DNA of 64,000 bases from Fratercula arctica (Eukaryota; Chordata; Aves; Charadriiformes; Alcidae). The stretch spans positions 152,949,889-153,013,888 of the forward strand of contig CANTUZ010000002.1 in assembly GCA_947846985.1 (NCBI GenBank), given 5' to 3'. The first letter of the stretch is position 1. Each line of letters starts with the position of its first letter. Shown one piece after another: positions 1 through 12,332 of this stretch. The translations under genes and the position numbers were made by a program. Below the pieces are notes generated by a model, which saw only the letters and a program-made list of their open reading frames with translations, did no database searches and was not told the DNA's origin.

Positions 1-1836
1 GTCCAAAAATCCCAAACCCAAAATCCCAAAAATCTGAAATCCAAAATTCACAATCAGCAGATGGATGGTTGTATGCACCTTTGAAGGCATTAGTTTTTTT
101 CTTGTGAGAGAACCCATTAACTCTAACACAAAGCCTTAACAAGAAAGCTTTATTCTAACAAGTACATTTGGCTTAAAATACTCACATCTGAACTTTAAGC
201 TCAATTACGCTGTGCATGAAGTCACCTCACGGCAGCATCTCAACTACCTTCCTCACTGTCTCTATGGATGCAAACCAGAAGCCCAGCACTTCCACCCTAG
301 TTGGGAACCTCCACCAAGCTTTTTCTCCCACTCCCAATTTTGGAAGCCATGTTAAATTACTAAGGTTGCCAACAAAGAAAATATATTGTGAAGAGCAAAG
401 AGGCTCTCAAAACAGGCACTTCAGAGAGAATAGCTAAAACCCTTGTTAAAATACAGATTGAAAAACATGAGTTTGTAGCTCCTACTAAGGCCAGCCTCAA
501 GCTTACAATGAAAGATTAAAATCTCTTAGTCTAAATCAATTATCCATCCTGAATGCACATGGTGCATTTGAACCACACAGTCTGGAGAGAGCTTTGCATC
601 ACGGTACATCCTCAGCGACAGCACTCATTTCCCCAGCAAGCTAAATTTCAGCTTAATACCTCAAACGTTCCCTTGGCTATATTCATAACCAAGGCTCCTG
701 CCTGCACAGTAGCTCCAGAAGAGCTACACGTGAACTCTTTACCTTTGAACCAAAGTCACTAACGCTCACACTGAGCTGCTATTCTCCAGGCGAGATAACC
801 TAGATTTAAAATGAATACACATTCACAACAGCATCAAAAGGAAATGTGCTCTATTGGACTCCAGTGATTTTGCAGACTAGCAGAAAATGGAACAAGCATT
901 AAAAACGGGGATAATCCATCACAATATGCACTCTAAATATTTAGTAAATGTACTTTGGGCTTAATTTATAACAACTCGATGTTCCAGACTTGCATCACTG
1001 TATTGTGTAAATATAACAAATGCTTATTCTAAAACTTCATCGTAGCACTCTGCTTCATACCTGCCTGCAGGAAAGGGAGATTTTTTTACTTCTGCACAAG
1101 TATGCAGATGAAAATGATTTCTCAGGAACATCTGTCATTATATTCTTGAATGATAGCTTCCAATACTGCTTCTCAATCTGTTAATCTGGTCATATCTCAG
1201 TGTCAAATTATCTCAGATTATTCAAACGCATCATTACTCTACTCTCTTGATGCAACCGGCTTAATCCAGTAACAATTAAAAAAAAAAAAAATCACTGTAA
1301 TATTTTTTACTATGGACTTGCACATCTAAACAGTGAATACAAAAGACGACCTCTCTGAATAGACTTTTTTTTTTAATATAAAAAGTCTAATTTCTTCATG
1401 AATATGTACCTGATCTCCCGTAAATACTCCCAGCACAACACATGCAGCTCCTCTCTGTCCTCCTCCATTTCTTCCTCTCTACAGCCTCCTTCCTCAGCTC
1501 CTTCCGGCATCCCCAAATACTGAACAAATAAGGGGCTGCTTTTGGTGTGGCCAAGTCAAGGCTCCCCTTGAGCTGGCTGAGCAAATGGCACTCCTCACCT
1601 AACCAGGCACGTGCACAAACACATGTGCCTCGGGGACACAACTTCACCCTCTCCTTGAAGATGCTTGACTTTTGGGGGAAGAGAGCTTGGGAGAGAAGCA
1701 GGGGGACCACATGCTCATACACACAGCCATGAAAAATGACCTGCAGTCACACATAAAGACATCTTCACACTTCAGACTATTTGTTCAATGCCACAAGCTT
1801 ACTTCACAGTTCAAGTTTGGCCTCAACGCAATATTT

Positions 1837-1860
1837 GGGGGGGTGGGGGAAGGGGTGGGG
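1837..1860 (+). other. G-quadruplex motif
   Basis: Four G-runs of 7, 5, 4 and 4 are separated by loops of T, AA and T. This is a canonical short-loop G-quadruplex on the plus strand, i.e. the template strand of MTSS1 intron 3. Confidence 0.85.
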
Positions 1861-4800
1861 AAGAGAGAGACCAGAACTATTGCTGCCTGCCTAGGTCCAA
1901 TTTCTGTAGTTTAAGGATTTCTCTGGACAGAGACCACTGTTCTGCGTTCCTTCCCCACCTCCACCACAGGATGCAAGTTTTACTTTGAAAGTGACCCTAA
2001 ATGGAAGATTAAGTTTCATTTTCAAGCACCTGACCCCACTATGCCTTTCTGGATTACTTGCAAACTGTGCAAAGCAGGTTTTCCATATTGCCTGTCACCC
2101 TGAAAGCCTCCAATCTACAAGCCAAACTTCAACCCTCTCCAACCCCTTCCCAGCTTAACCCTGCAAAACAAATAAATTTAGTAGGTGCGCCTGGGCCTAA
2201 GTGAGGGCAGAAGCTGGTCCTGCAGATGAAACTGCATTAACAGCGCTATTAATCATGCCCAGCAGAACAAACACCAGCTCTGCTTCGAAACAGAACAGTG
2301 GCAACAGCAATGGATGTTACTCTTGGGAGGAAATGGACCCAGTTCCTAGGTTGGTGTTTCACTCCGGGGTGGGTTGAAGTGACTCCAGAACAAACACTCG
2401 TCGGTGTATTCTTCAGTGTTTCCATTCAGCAGCCCTCCCTCAGGAAAAAAAATAAAATAACATAAAATAGAGAGAGAAAAAAAGACACACCCCCCACCTC
2501 ACCTCCAACTCCCACATTTTGCAAAGTGCCTATTTTTAGACCTCACCGTACATGCCGAGGTGCACACGCTACTACTGTAGCAATGGCAGCCACAACCCCC
2601 GACTTCTTGTTTGTCATCAATCAAATACTCGTAGAGGATTGCATCGAGCTGTGAAATACGCTCAAATACAGCTCCGAAGCGAAGTCCCAGCCAGCTCCTT
2701 GATATTAGTTACTATAGAAACCAGTCCCTTGGCACAGGCGCTCACAGCAGGAAATCATGCAGATTTCAGTTTTACATAGTAATAAATGCCGCAGGAGAGG
2801 AGAATTTCACAACAATTGCAGGGGTTGATTGTACAAACCCAGACCTCTTCTACCCCGTGACACCACCACGCTGCAGATGAACGTGCTTCTCCTCCCCTCC
2901 CACCCACACAATTGCCACTGCCATTAGTTTTGAAGTGGTTTCGACAAAGCCCGCGTTGGGATGGCAGCTGCAAAGGTTGCAGCGTTTTTCAACGGCTTCA
3001 TTAGATTAGAAAACACACTCATTTTTGCACGCAAGCCGCCCAGGTGAAAACAACAATAAAAGCAAGAAGTGCAAAGCAGCAGAAAGATTTAAGCGTATGT
3101 AAGTACACAGAGTCCAAATATTTTACAGGAAATACTGTCAGGTCACAACCCAGAGCTCCTTTGGAAACGGCCCATCTTCCTTTCCACCTCCACCCTGCCC
3201 AAAAAAGCAACCCAAATGGAGGGCAGGTCACAGATTAATTTGTAGGAAAAACCACTGTAGAAAGCACAAAGACAAGAGGACAGCGCTAAGCCCTGAAGTG
3301 AAACAGCGAGGTAATTATATTATTTTAACTTTTCAGAAGTAGTTCTACAGGTCGGACTTCATCAGGTGTGGGAGTGGAAGAGGAAGACACACAGCACAAT
3401 GCACTTCTTGTCCTAGGCAGATGCTAATTTTCTAGTGAAATTCAAGAACCAGTAGGGACTCTTCCCTCTCCACCTCTCTGAATGAACCCATAAGCCTCAA
3501 CAGTGCCAGTTTTGCTACCTCGACCAGGGAAGAAGAGAGCAGGGAACTGCTTCACTGAAGAAAACTAACACGGAGGGGAGGAGGGAAGGGGTGAACAGCT
3601 TGCACAGCAACAGGGACCAACATTCGTGCTGGCAACACCCGACAAATCATCGAGCAAACAGAAGGACGAGAAAATGAAGGAAGCTGATCTATTTTTAAGC
3701 AAGACCTCATTATTACCATGAACATGCACAGCTTCCCCGGAAGCAGCAGGTATGCAAACACGAGATGAATCATATCAGTAAATCACCCGGCAGTAGGAAC
3801 GCTAGTTTGCACGGACACACGTGGAGCAAACATACACAATTTACTGTCCTGACACCTCCAGAAGCGTGTGGAGGAGCATCCTTCTGGGAGGCAGATTGCA
3901 CTACGGAGCGCAAAAAAACCTGTTAGACAATGCAAATGTCACTGGTGCTTCTGTTAATGACTTTTGTTAATGATTAGACAGAGCTCCATTGTTCTGGACA
4001 CTCCACTCAACATTAGGTTGCTGGAGCTTGTAATTTCACTTTTGGTATACCTCTTACGTCAGTAGAAACAAACATCTTTTCTGTCCAGCCAGGGTAGGAA
4101 CAGATTTAGGGATTTGGAGAAGACATCCCAAGCGTGCATTTTTATGCCACAGCCTTCGCACAAATTGCCTTGCTGATATAAAAAAATGCCACAAGTGGCT
4201 CAAGGGAGCTGTGGACCGGGGTGCAATGAGGCTGAGGTAACCACCCGAACTCTGGTCAGGTCCACGCTCACCTCCCTAGAACTCTGGTGAGTTTGCATGA
4301 AGCCAGTTGACAGCACCAACTTGATCCTTTCATCAACACATTATGTCTTCTTGGAAGCTGCCTCTGAGGTTACCAACAAGAGGACAACTGCTGAACCTGC
4401 ATCTCAAGACACCCGTAAGGCATAAGGGATGAGGCAGCAGAAGCACAGCAACTGCTCTGCTGCCTCCACAGTTCATCATGGGCAAGGCCCACAAGGCAAG
4501 TAGAGGACTACCTGACTTTATAGAAACCTAGCTTAGTCTGAATCATTTTTTTATTTCTCCTCCCACACCACCTCTCTTTCTGTCTCACGGCAAATAAATA
4601 AGATACGAAATAAAATGCAATGGAAACAGATCTTCAGCTACCTTTGCTATCCAACTGGTGACAGATAAAAAAAAAACCCAACAACCTGCAACAGCCCTCT
4701 TGTTGTGGTTACTATAGAATTGTTGCTGTGTGCCAACTAGCAATTTATCACATCAAAAGGCTGACTGAATTAGCCTGAAAGGGGATCTCCCACCACAGGA

Positions 4801-5802
4801 ACATGTGCTACCCTGGGAAAACCAACCACCAACTAAAACCACAGGCTCCATTTTCAAATCCACATCCCATTATCAAAAGGATGCTTTTGCATCTTTCCTT
4901 CTAACTTAAGAAATTATCCGAATGAAATTCTCAGAGCCATTTATGATTTATCCTCATTACTTCCCAAACTGGATGTTTAAGACATCGGAAGTTTGGTTCC
5001 ATTGCAAAGACTGAGAAAACTCTTTGTAGCTACAAAAGCAGTACTTATTTACTGAAGTATAGGTGCTCCACGTGAAGATGTCCACAGAGATACGAAGTCA
5101 TCATGGAGCTGGGAAGAACAATCAATCCATCCCAAGCCTGCAGAAAAACCAGGACCTGATATTCTACCCTGCAACTAAGATTGAGTATATGAAAAATTAA
5201 CTCTGGGCTGTTCCCCCTCCCCACACCCTCAAAGATTTCCAGTTCAGATGACAGTGAGTAGATTTATATTCAGTCACAAACAAAAAAAACCAAAAAACAA
5301 AAACCAAACAAAAGAGGCCAGCCACTCCTATCTTGACATACCTGCCCACTCCTTGGATGAAGTATTAAAGAAGCTTATTTGCTTCTTCCCCCCTCATCCT
5401 TTTTATTTTTCTCCTTCTCAGAAGTTAGTCTTGCATTCAAATTTTCTGTTTCTGTTAGCATACACAATCACCTGGCAGCTTTACCTCTTTCCTAATAATA
5501 CTTCAGTTTCTTAGCAAAGCACCTTAAGCTCAAAAAATTACTGGGTTGTAGGACAAATACAAACTCTACTTATGCATCATATTGTGCACCGTACCGAGGG
5601 GTAGCTGACCATGTAAGTTATTAAAGCGATTATTTCTATCTGTTGCCCTGGAAATGTCTCCTTAGGCAGCAGCATCAAAGCACCACAAATGTTGCCAACG
5701 ACCCTGAGCTAAATTTCATCTTGACCTCAAGGGGAAAAAAAAAAAACCAACACCAAAATAAATAAATAAAATATCTTTATGCTGCAGTGCATGCACTCAC
5801 CC

Positions 5803-5822
5803 AAAAAAAAAAAAAAAAAAAA
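5803..5822 (+). repeat. A20 homopolymer
   Basis: An uninterrupted run of 20 A in MTSS1 intron 3. No processed-pseudogene body or target duplication is seen next to it. A shorter A12 tract (5735-5746) lies 57 bases before it. Confidence 0.9.
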
Positions 5823-6525
5823 GGCAATGGTAATGCTTTACCTGCAGAGCAGCCCTTTTAACCCCCTAAATATAAAATCTAGTCATTAATAACCAAACCA
5901 CTTTTCTTGTGTTTGGGCACATAAGATGTTCATCCCATTTTGACTGTTCCAGCCAAATGGGCTCACATCAGCAGCAGAGTTCTCAGAATGCCACACGTAT
6001 TGAAAGACATGGACCAACATTTGCTACTTGTCTGGAGAAAGACAGGAATATGGAAACAGTAAATAACACAGTACTGCCCATTATATACGTGTTTTGTAGT
6101 TTTAGCACTTGTAAGCAGCATTTCCACGTCCCCCTTCTCAAAACACAACAGATGTGTAATATGCATCCAGCTTCAAAATTATCTGCCAACGATTCTGAAT
6201 TGGCCCTGTGTTTTGCATCATCTTCATGAAAGTATAATGGAAGACTGAATGGTTCATTTAAATAATTTTCTTCCTGATTATTTTATATTTGAAAATCCAC
6301 AAAGAAAAAGCCTGGACTATATTATTTTACTTCAAAGACTCCATGGGAGGAGTAAGTGCTTATTACAGAGTCTTATCTTAAGTGACAGGAAGCTCAAATA
6401 AAGGTTTCATTATTTGAGTATGAGCATCTAAAGTTAAAGAGGAGTAAGAAAAACAAAAGAATGGGACAATGAGAATGCCTTTCCTCTTGTGCTCAGCTTT
6501 GTTTTCACTCTAAAATTATGCACAG

Positions 6526-6998
6526 ATCATCATAGAATAGTTTGGGTTGGAAGGGACCTTTAAAAGCCAGATGGTCTAACCCCTGTACAATGAGCACATC
6601 TTCAACTAATGAGGTTGTTCAGAGCCCCGTCCAACCTGACCTTGAATGTTTCCAGGGATGGAGCATCTATCGCCTCTCTGGGCAACCTGTGCCAGCGTTT
6701 CACCACTCTCATTGTAAAAAATTTCTTCCTTCTATCTAGTCTAATTCTACCTTCTTTTAGTTTAAAATCATTACCCCTTGTCCTATCACAACAGGCCCTG
6801 CTAAAAAGTTTGTCCCCATCTTTCCTGTAGGTGCCCTTTTAAGTATTGAAAGGCTGCAATAAGGTCTCCCCAGAGCCTTCTCTTCTTCAGGCTGAAGAAC
6901 CCCAACCTCAGCCTGTCCTCACAGGAGAGGTGCTACGTCCCTTTGATCATTTTTGCAGCCCTACTCTGGACCCGCTCCAACAGGTCCATGTCTTCATC
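6526..6998 (-). mobile_element. CR1 LINE, 5'-truncated 3' end
   Basis: The plus strand shows the reverse complement of an avian CR1 tail. ATCATAGAATAG is followed by TTTGGGTTGGAAGGGACCTT, then the Antisense of the reverse-transcriptase C-terminus through CCCGCTCCAACAGGTCCATG. The element therefore lies on the minus strand, the same sense as MTSS1. About 470 bp is recognisable and similarity fades near 6998. The internal CR1 frame has small changes and is not coding. CR1 copies are usually 5'-truncated like this. The left (3') edge is sharp and the right edge approximate. Confidence 0.92.
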
Positions 6999-7100
6999 GC
7001 AGCTCCCCAGTCCATAGGCAGGAGCATACAAATTTATTTCCAAAGCGTTATACAGATTTTAGGTCTACTGCTATAGATTATGGTGTCTTTCCCCTCCCCC

Positions 7101-7101
<1 letters not shown>

Positions 7102-7132
<31 letters not shown>

Positions 7133-7136
7133 GGGG
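7102..7136 (+). repeat. T10/G25 homopolymer junction
   Basis: Ten T residues are followed directly by 25 G residues, just beyond the CR1 at 6526-6998. Such runs are prone to length error in assemblies and to slippage. Confidence 0.9.
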
Positions 7137-7899
7137 CGGGTAAATGAGCCACCTTTGAGGACTGTCCATAACATTTTGCTGTGGTACCAAGGATTTATCC
7201 CTGGGGTCACACTGTGTCTTATTTGCAGCAAGTGAGATACTGGTTCAGAAGGCCCAAAGGCCCAAGAACACTTACTTGGGAGATAAAAGATGCTAATTCC
7301 AGCACTGCAACACTTTGTGCAGCTTGTCACCTTGGAAAAGCACTTCAATACCTATCATATCCTGGCTAAGACAACGAAACACCCAGAGTAAGGACTACCT
7401 GGAGGTGTGCTCACACAATACCTGCAGCAACACAGACGCAGAGCCTGCCTAGGAACACAGATCTGCAACAAAGGTACCATTTTAAGCAGCTTTATTAAAC
7501 ATGAAGAGCAGTCACTGACTACTGCAGTACAAGAGCTACCTGAGGCAGACACTCTCACACATTAATCGCATCTAACCCTGTAAGTAAAAGCGGTAAACCA
7601 TATTTACATTTCTGCATGCTGATAAAAGTTTAATGGGGCCTGAAAAAAAGAAGAGACACTTTAATGGAGCACCTCTTCCAGGCTGATATACGCTGCTCCT
7701 CAAACGGGTAACATTAAAATGGTTATGCTGGTTTTGGTACCCTGTCACTGCTGCATGCCATGCAGGCTTGGGCTGAGTTTTGCTTCCAGGTCTGCTCGGT
7801 GTCCCTTTGTAGCTGGCTGACCATCCACAGCTCTTCCCTCCCTGACCTCAGGCCCCCTCTTGCCCACCAGGCACCCTCAAGTGGAATTTCCTGCACCTC

Positions 7900-7980
7900 T
7901 TGTCAGTAGCTCTGCATTGCCTTAAAGTCCTCTCAGACATCTGTAAAATGAAAGAGATGGAAAATGTAAATAGCACCAAC
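7900..7980 (+). mobile_element. Possible MIR SINE fragment
   Basis: The run TCAGACATCTGTAAAATGAA, preceded by CAGTAGCTCTGCATTGCC, resembles the 3' half of MIR, where CTCATCTGTAAAATGGGGA is diagnostic. The similarity is patchy, so the call is tentative. Confidence 0.35.
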
Positions 7981-10900
7981 CAGCATGACAGACGTCAAAA
8001 TTACCAAAGGCAGGGAAAACATACCTTTAGTAGCACTTGCCAAGTTGAAACACGGCAACTTCAAACAGCATTACAATCCATGGAATCCAACTGGCCAGAG
8101 AAAGCTGTGCGATACACTGCAACGTATCTTGACGTGATTTAACTAATATGCTAATATCAAACACACCTATGTATATGTAAAACCCTTCAATACGAATGAA
8201 AAACAAAAATCCCACAAGAGTGGATTTTAGCTGCCTCGTTAACAATCTCACTTTGAAGAACAATTTTAAGCTTCAGGGTAAATCAAGGCTTTTAGATCAT
8301 CTTTCCATAAATTTTAATTTACACCTGTGAAGATGCAGGTAGGCAAGATTGGGGCAGCCTTCTTTCCACCGAAGTTGCTGATGGCATATTAAGTAGATAT
8401 AGAATGCACGTTTTCACATTGAACTCCCTCATGAAACAAGGAGGATAGTTACTCTTCTCAACAACTCTTTAAAGTTCCTGAATTTTAGCGCTTATCTACA
8501 AAGGACATTCAAATGCAGCAGGGGCAGAGGAATACTAGCATACAAAAAGCAAAGCAATTTACACACATGCTTTTACATACTGTTCAAACCCAGCTTACAA
8601 TATGCTTATATGTGATATATGTTTATATTTGAGATGCACAGTTCTTCCTTTCATAAGAGAATAAAATTTTAATGCATAAAATATTAGGTAAACAGCTATT
8701 AAATGAAATCAGACTTAAGTCACTTTCATGCTTCAGTTAGAATTGATGTGGATATAAACACCAAAATTTCAGATACGGAAAGACTTAAGCCATATGAGAA
8801 AAACACAAACTAAAACTCGCAAGCACACACCTCCCCAAAAGGAAACTTCACTCAGGTTTAAAGGTATCCTGATGTATCTATTTAATTTAATATTTTGTGA
8901 GTATTCTCTTTAATAATCATAGTGAGAAATAATACCAGATTCCACTGCAGACTAACAAGTTCTGCCAGGCTGCATGCCAAACAGATGTAGCCTGAATAAT
9001 ACAAACTGCTAGATAGATGCATATATCTTGTCAGAGCTCAAGAGCCAAAGATTTGAAGGAATTTTGTTTTTAAAAATCTCTGGTACCAGCAAAAAACAGT
9101 ACAAGTTGCTATGTAGCCAGCATTATTAGAGTACTAGCAACGTAACCTGACAAGAGTGCCCCAGCCAAATGATGTTTTTCAGATGGTCAGACCCACAGAA
9201 ATAAAACCTTTTGGCGATAGGTGCATCAGAACTACTGTCCTCGTGTTTTTCCTTGTCAGGCTGACATGAAAAAAACATTGAACTGAGGGAACTGAACTGA
9301 ACTCAGGGGAAAAGAGAGACTGAACTCTGGGTTGATACGCATCTAAACAGAGAGACAGCAAAGAAGGAAGAAAAAGCTGAAATGAGCTGGTCAGGAAATT
9401 AATCTGTGTATTGAGTCACCACAAAACACCAGGTACTTCACGTTTAGGGCTTTTCCTACTTCAAAAGCTACAACACGAGGAAAACACAGCAAAATACAGG
9501 TTATCCGACTCATCCAACCATAGGTTTCACCCCAGGCAGAGCTCCAATTATGCCCTCTATGTGAGCTCCAAATAGGAATGTGAAGATAAACATCGTTACC
9601 GTTGCAGAAGTAAATGACATAGAAAGAAAGAAACACCACAAGGGAAAACCCAATGTTTGGGAACAGTGGTAATGACACACGAGGTAGATGAAGATATCAG
9701 CTGGAACAAGGACTGGAGTTGATGAAAATAAGCTCTCATACTTGAACATTTAGTGTCTGCAAAGGTAATCATCTCCTCTTGCATGTGTGTGGACGTGTAC
9801 ATCCATGTAAACACTTTTTCTTCTTTCAAAGCAAATGCTGATGCAAACAGATTGAAGAGTAGCCAGAGAGTGCTTCTGCTGACTGATAAAATGCTTTCAT
9901 CAGCTAGATCAGTGGGTCTTAAAAATAGCAGGCCACTTTCTGTAAAACTGTAAGCAATTACTAATAAAATACAGCTTCACAACACTGCAGTCGTCCTACA
10001 AGGCACTAACACTGTCCCTCCAAAACAAGCACCTCCTTCAGTATTTTCGTACACAGTTCCCAGAAGCATTTAGCTCATGCAATGATAAACTGGCCTTACG
10101 ATTTAAAATACACCGACCCTCCCCCTGCCTTTGTTATGCAAAGAGCTACACAAGTCTTACATATACTCAGAAGTTGAAAATGAACTTTGCTGACTTTGGT
10201 TAACTGAGGATTCCCTGAACAGTGTGAAGCATAGCCAGGTGTTTGATTAGACAATCAAATACATGATTTTATAAACTGGATTAATAACAGGCAAAATTTA
10301 CCAAAGAACTGTTCCAAGCTAGATAGCTCCTAAAATGGAAAACTGTGAGCCCATTAAAATCCTCACATCAGAGAAGAAAAACACTAAGTTTGTTCGGTTT
10401 TGTTTTCTGAATATGGTTGCTTATACTAACAGCAAAATACATTTTTATGAAACTGTATCCCAGTAAGTCACAGGGAATTCTGTCATCATCTTCAATAGGG
10501 CCAATTTTATCCCTGTCCATAGCAAGCCAGAAGGATTTGTATTTGCTCAAGGACCAATGTGCAACCTCAGAGATGCTCCAAGGCAATTGACTACTTATAT
10601 ATATGTAAATACTCGAATGGGCATGAGTGGAAGTTGGGTTGGGACGCAGATCAGAACTACCAACTAGCTTGGAAGTTTGATTCTTTGCCCAGAACATCAC
10701 TTTCTAAAAATAAAAACAAAATTCTCTTCCATCCTTTCAGTCAGGGAAAGCAGAAAGACAGAACAGAGAAGCTATACAAATTTGGCAGGCTCGGATTTAC
10801 AGAACTCCTTTTGTAAAGGATGTGTTCGAAGAGATAAGAGACAAGACACAACGCTTGTTGGACATGGTCCAAATAACACAGCAGAAAGTGCAAAATACCC

Positions 10901-12258
10901 TTCAAAAACCCACACAAGCCATTTTTGTCAGAAAGTAGAAGAGTTTCAGTCATTCTGGTATCTGAATGCAAGTTCTCTAAGCCTGCCAGCACAGCCAGAA
11001 GAGAAGTCTCAAGGATTTTGTTAGCATTTACTTTGTTTTCCCTTTGGGGGAGGAAGGATAAATAGAAGAGAGCATGCTCAAAGGAAAGACACGTTAGAAA
11101 TCCAAGTCTCATCCTTAGTTTATTCCACTTTCTGGAGTGTTTATTATTTTACATGAATAGATTACCCATAATTTACAGAAGGTATGCACACAATGAGGAA
11201 CTTCTTATCAGAACATACATATTAGCTTTAAAAAGGAAAAAAAATATATTGTTCCCTCTTGTCATTCTGTGGTTTCATACTTGCTCCGGCAAGTTAGGCA
11301 GAAATTGAGGGAAATGGAAGTCTGGCTGAGCCTGCACACTGCTAATGGAAATGCACACTCTTCACGTTAGCAGTATTACTTTCTTATTCTCAGAGTCAAA
11401 TGCCAAGGATGTATTAAGACTTTAAAAAAATGTTACAAAACCTCTAAGGTTAGAGGTGACCAAAAGCCACTCACTCAGCAGTGATGTATGCACTTTGTAT
11501 TTGCTCTTCATCAACAGAGCCCAGGGTCACAGTGACCATGGGGAATGCCCTACTGCTGCAGGGACATCTGCACGCGATGCCTCGGTCACTGGGCATCCAA
11601 CATCAGAGAGAGAAGTGGCAAGCAGCCTTTTGTTTCCTTCCAACCCAGCAGCCTGGAAAGATTGCCGGCTGCACTATTTTGGCCTCCATACTCACCAAAA
11701 AGCTTAGACTGTTACCCAGAGAAGCCCACAGCCCAGGAAAATTAATTTTGACCAGTAACATCAGATTTAAAGAACAGGAAGGACAAGCAAAGACATTCCT
11801 CAAGGTTACAAGTACAGGCTACTATCATCATTATATACAGACATCAAAGGCCATAGCATCAGCTGGTACCAGCTCAATCTTCAGCAACCCAACACCTATT
11901 TGTACCAGCTGAATATCAAGCCTTTTGCATTTACTTAAGGTACAGAAGTGTCAGTGAATACAGATTTCAGTAAATCTTGCTTTCTAAAATATTATTCATC
12001 AACATATAATTCAAATGGTAATTAAGAAGTGTTCACATGATTGATGACGCACTTAAATTACAGGTTTCCAGCGTTTTTTTCAGTAAAGAAAAGATTACTT
12101 CCTTTTTCACGTGTCACTTTTTCAAAGTGCAAGTCCATCTAACAGATGTCTCACAGATCTGCTTGTCAATGTAACAACTTAGACTTTTTTTTTTATTACG
12201 ACAAATGGTATAAACCACACAGCATTCTGTTAAACTCAATATTGACACATCTGCTTAC

Positions 12259-12332
12259 CACGTGTATTAGTAGCCATGTCAGCCACTTTCTGAAAGGCAT
12301 CCAAAAAGGCAGCAGCTGCTACTACTGTAGTC
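12259..12332 (-). CDS. MTSS1: MTSS1 coding exon 3 (I-BAR domain, residues 45-69)
   Basis: This 74-bp minus-strand exon starts with G, completing the CGG arginine codon begun in exon 2. It then encodes TTVVAAAAFLDAFQKVADMA and TNTR, ending with the first G of a glycine codon (phase 1). The acceptor is CATTTCAG with a CTAAT-like branch sequence about 25 bases further upstream. The donor is GTAAGC at 12258-12253. The alanine-rich FLDAFQKVADMATNTR stretch is a hallmark of the MTSS1/MTSS2 I-BAR helix. With exons 1 and 2 it totals 208 nt, or 69 codons plus one base. Intron 2 is 2,680 bp. The next exon (expected GGTREIGSALTR) was not found between 1 and 12258, so intron 3 is longer than 12 kb and runs off the window. 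Confidence 0.97.

Larger units (their letters stand above)
1..12258 (-). other. MTSS1: MTSS1 intron 3, partial (at least 12,258 bp)
   Basis: Starting from the GTAAGC donor of exon 3, this DNA runs to the window edge without a recognisable exon 4. It carries a 5'-truncated CR1 (about 6526-6998), a T10/G25 homopolymer junction, a possible MIR fragment (7900-7980), A-rich tracts (1278-1291, 5803-5822) and a G-quadruplex motif (1837-1860). The first 50 bases are a low-complexity run of CCAAAA-type words. The remaining sequence is ordinary AT-leaning intron. It could in principle contain enhancers or a small RNA that cannot be recognised by eye. Confidence 0.75.

Noticed and set aside
1..50. CCCAAAATCCCAAAAATCTG-type sequence at the left edge
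   Set aside because: Low-complexity A/C-rich DNA cut off by the window edge; no family can be assigned.
6846..7076. Plus-strand frame containing [20 protein letters not shown]
   Set aside because: It is the antisense translation of the CR1 element, not a gene.
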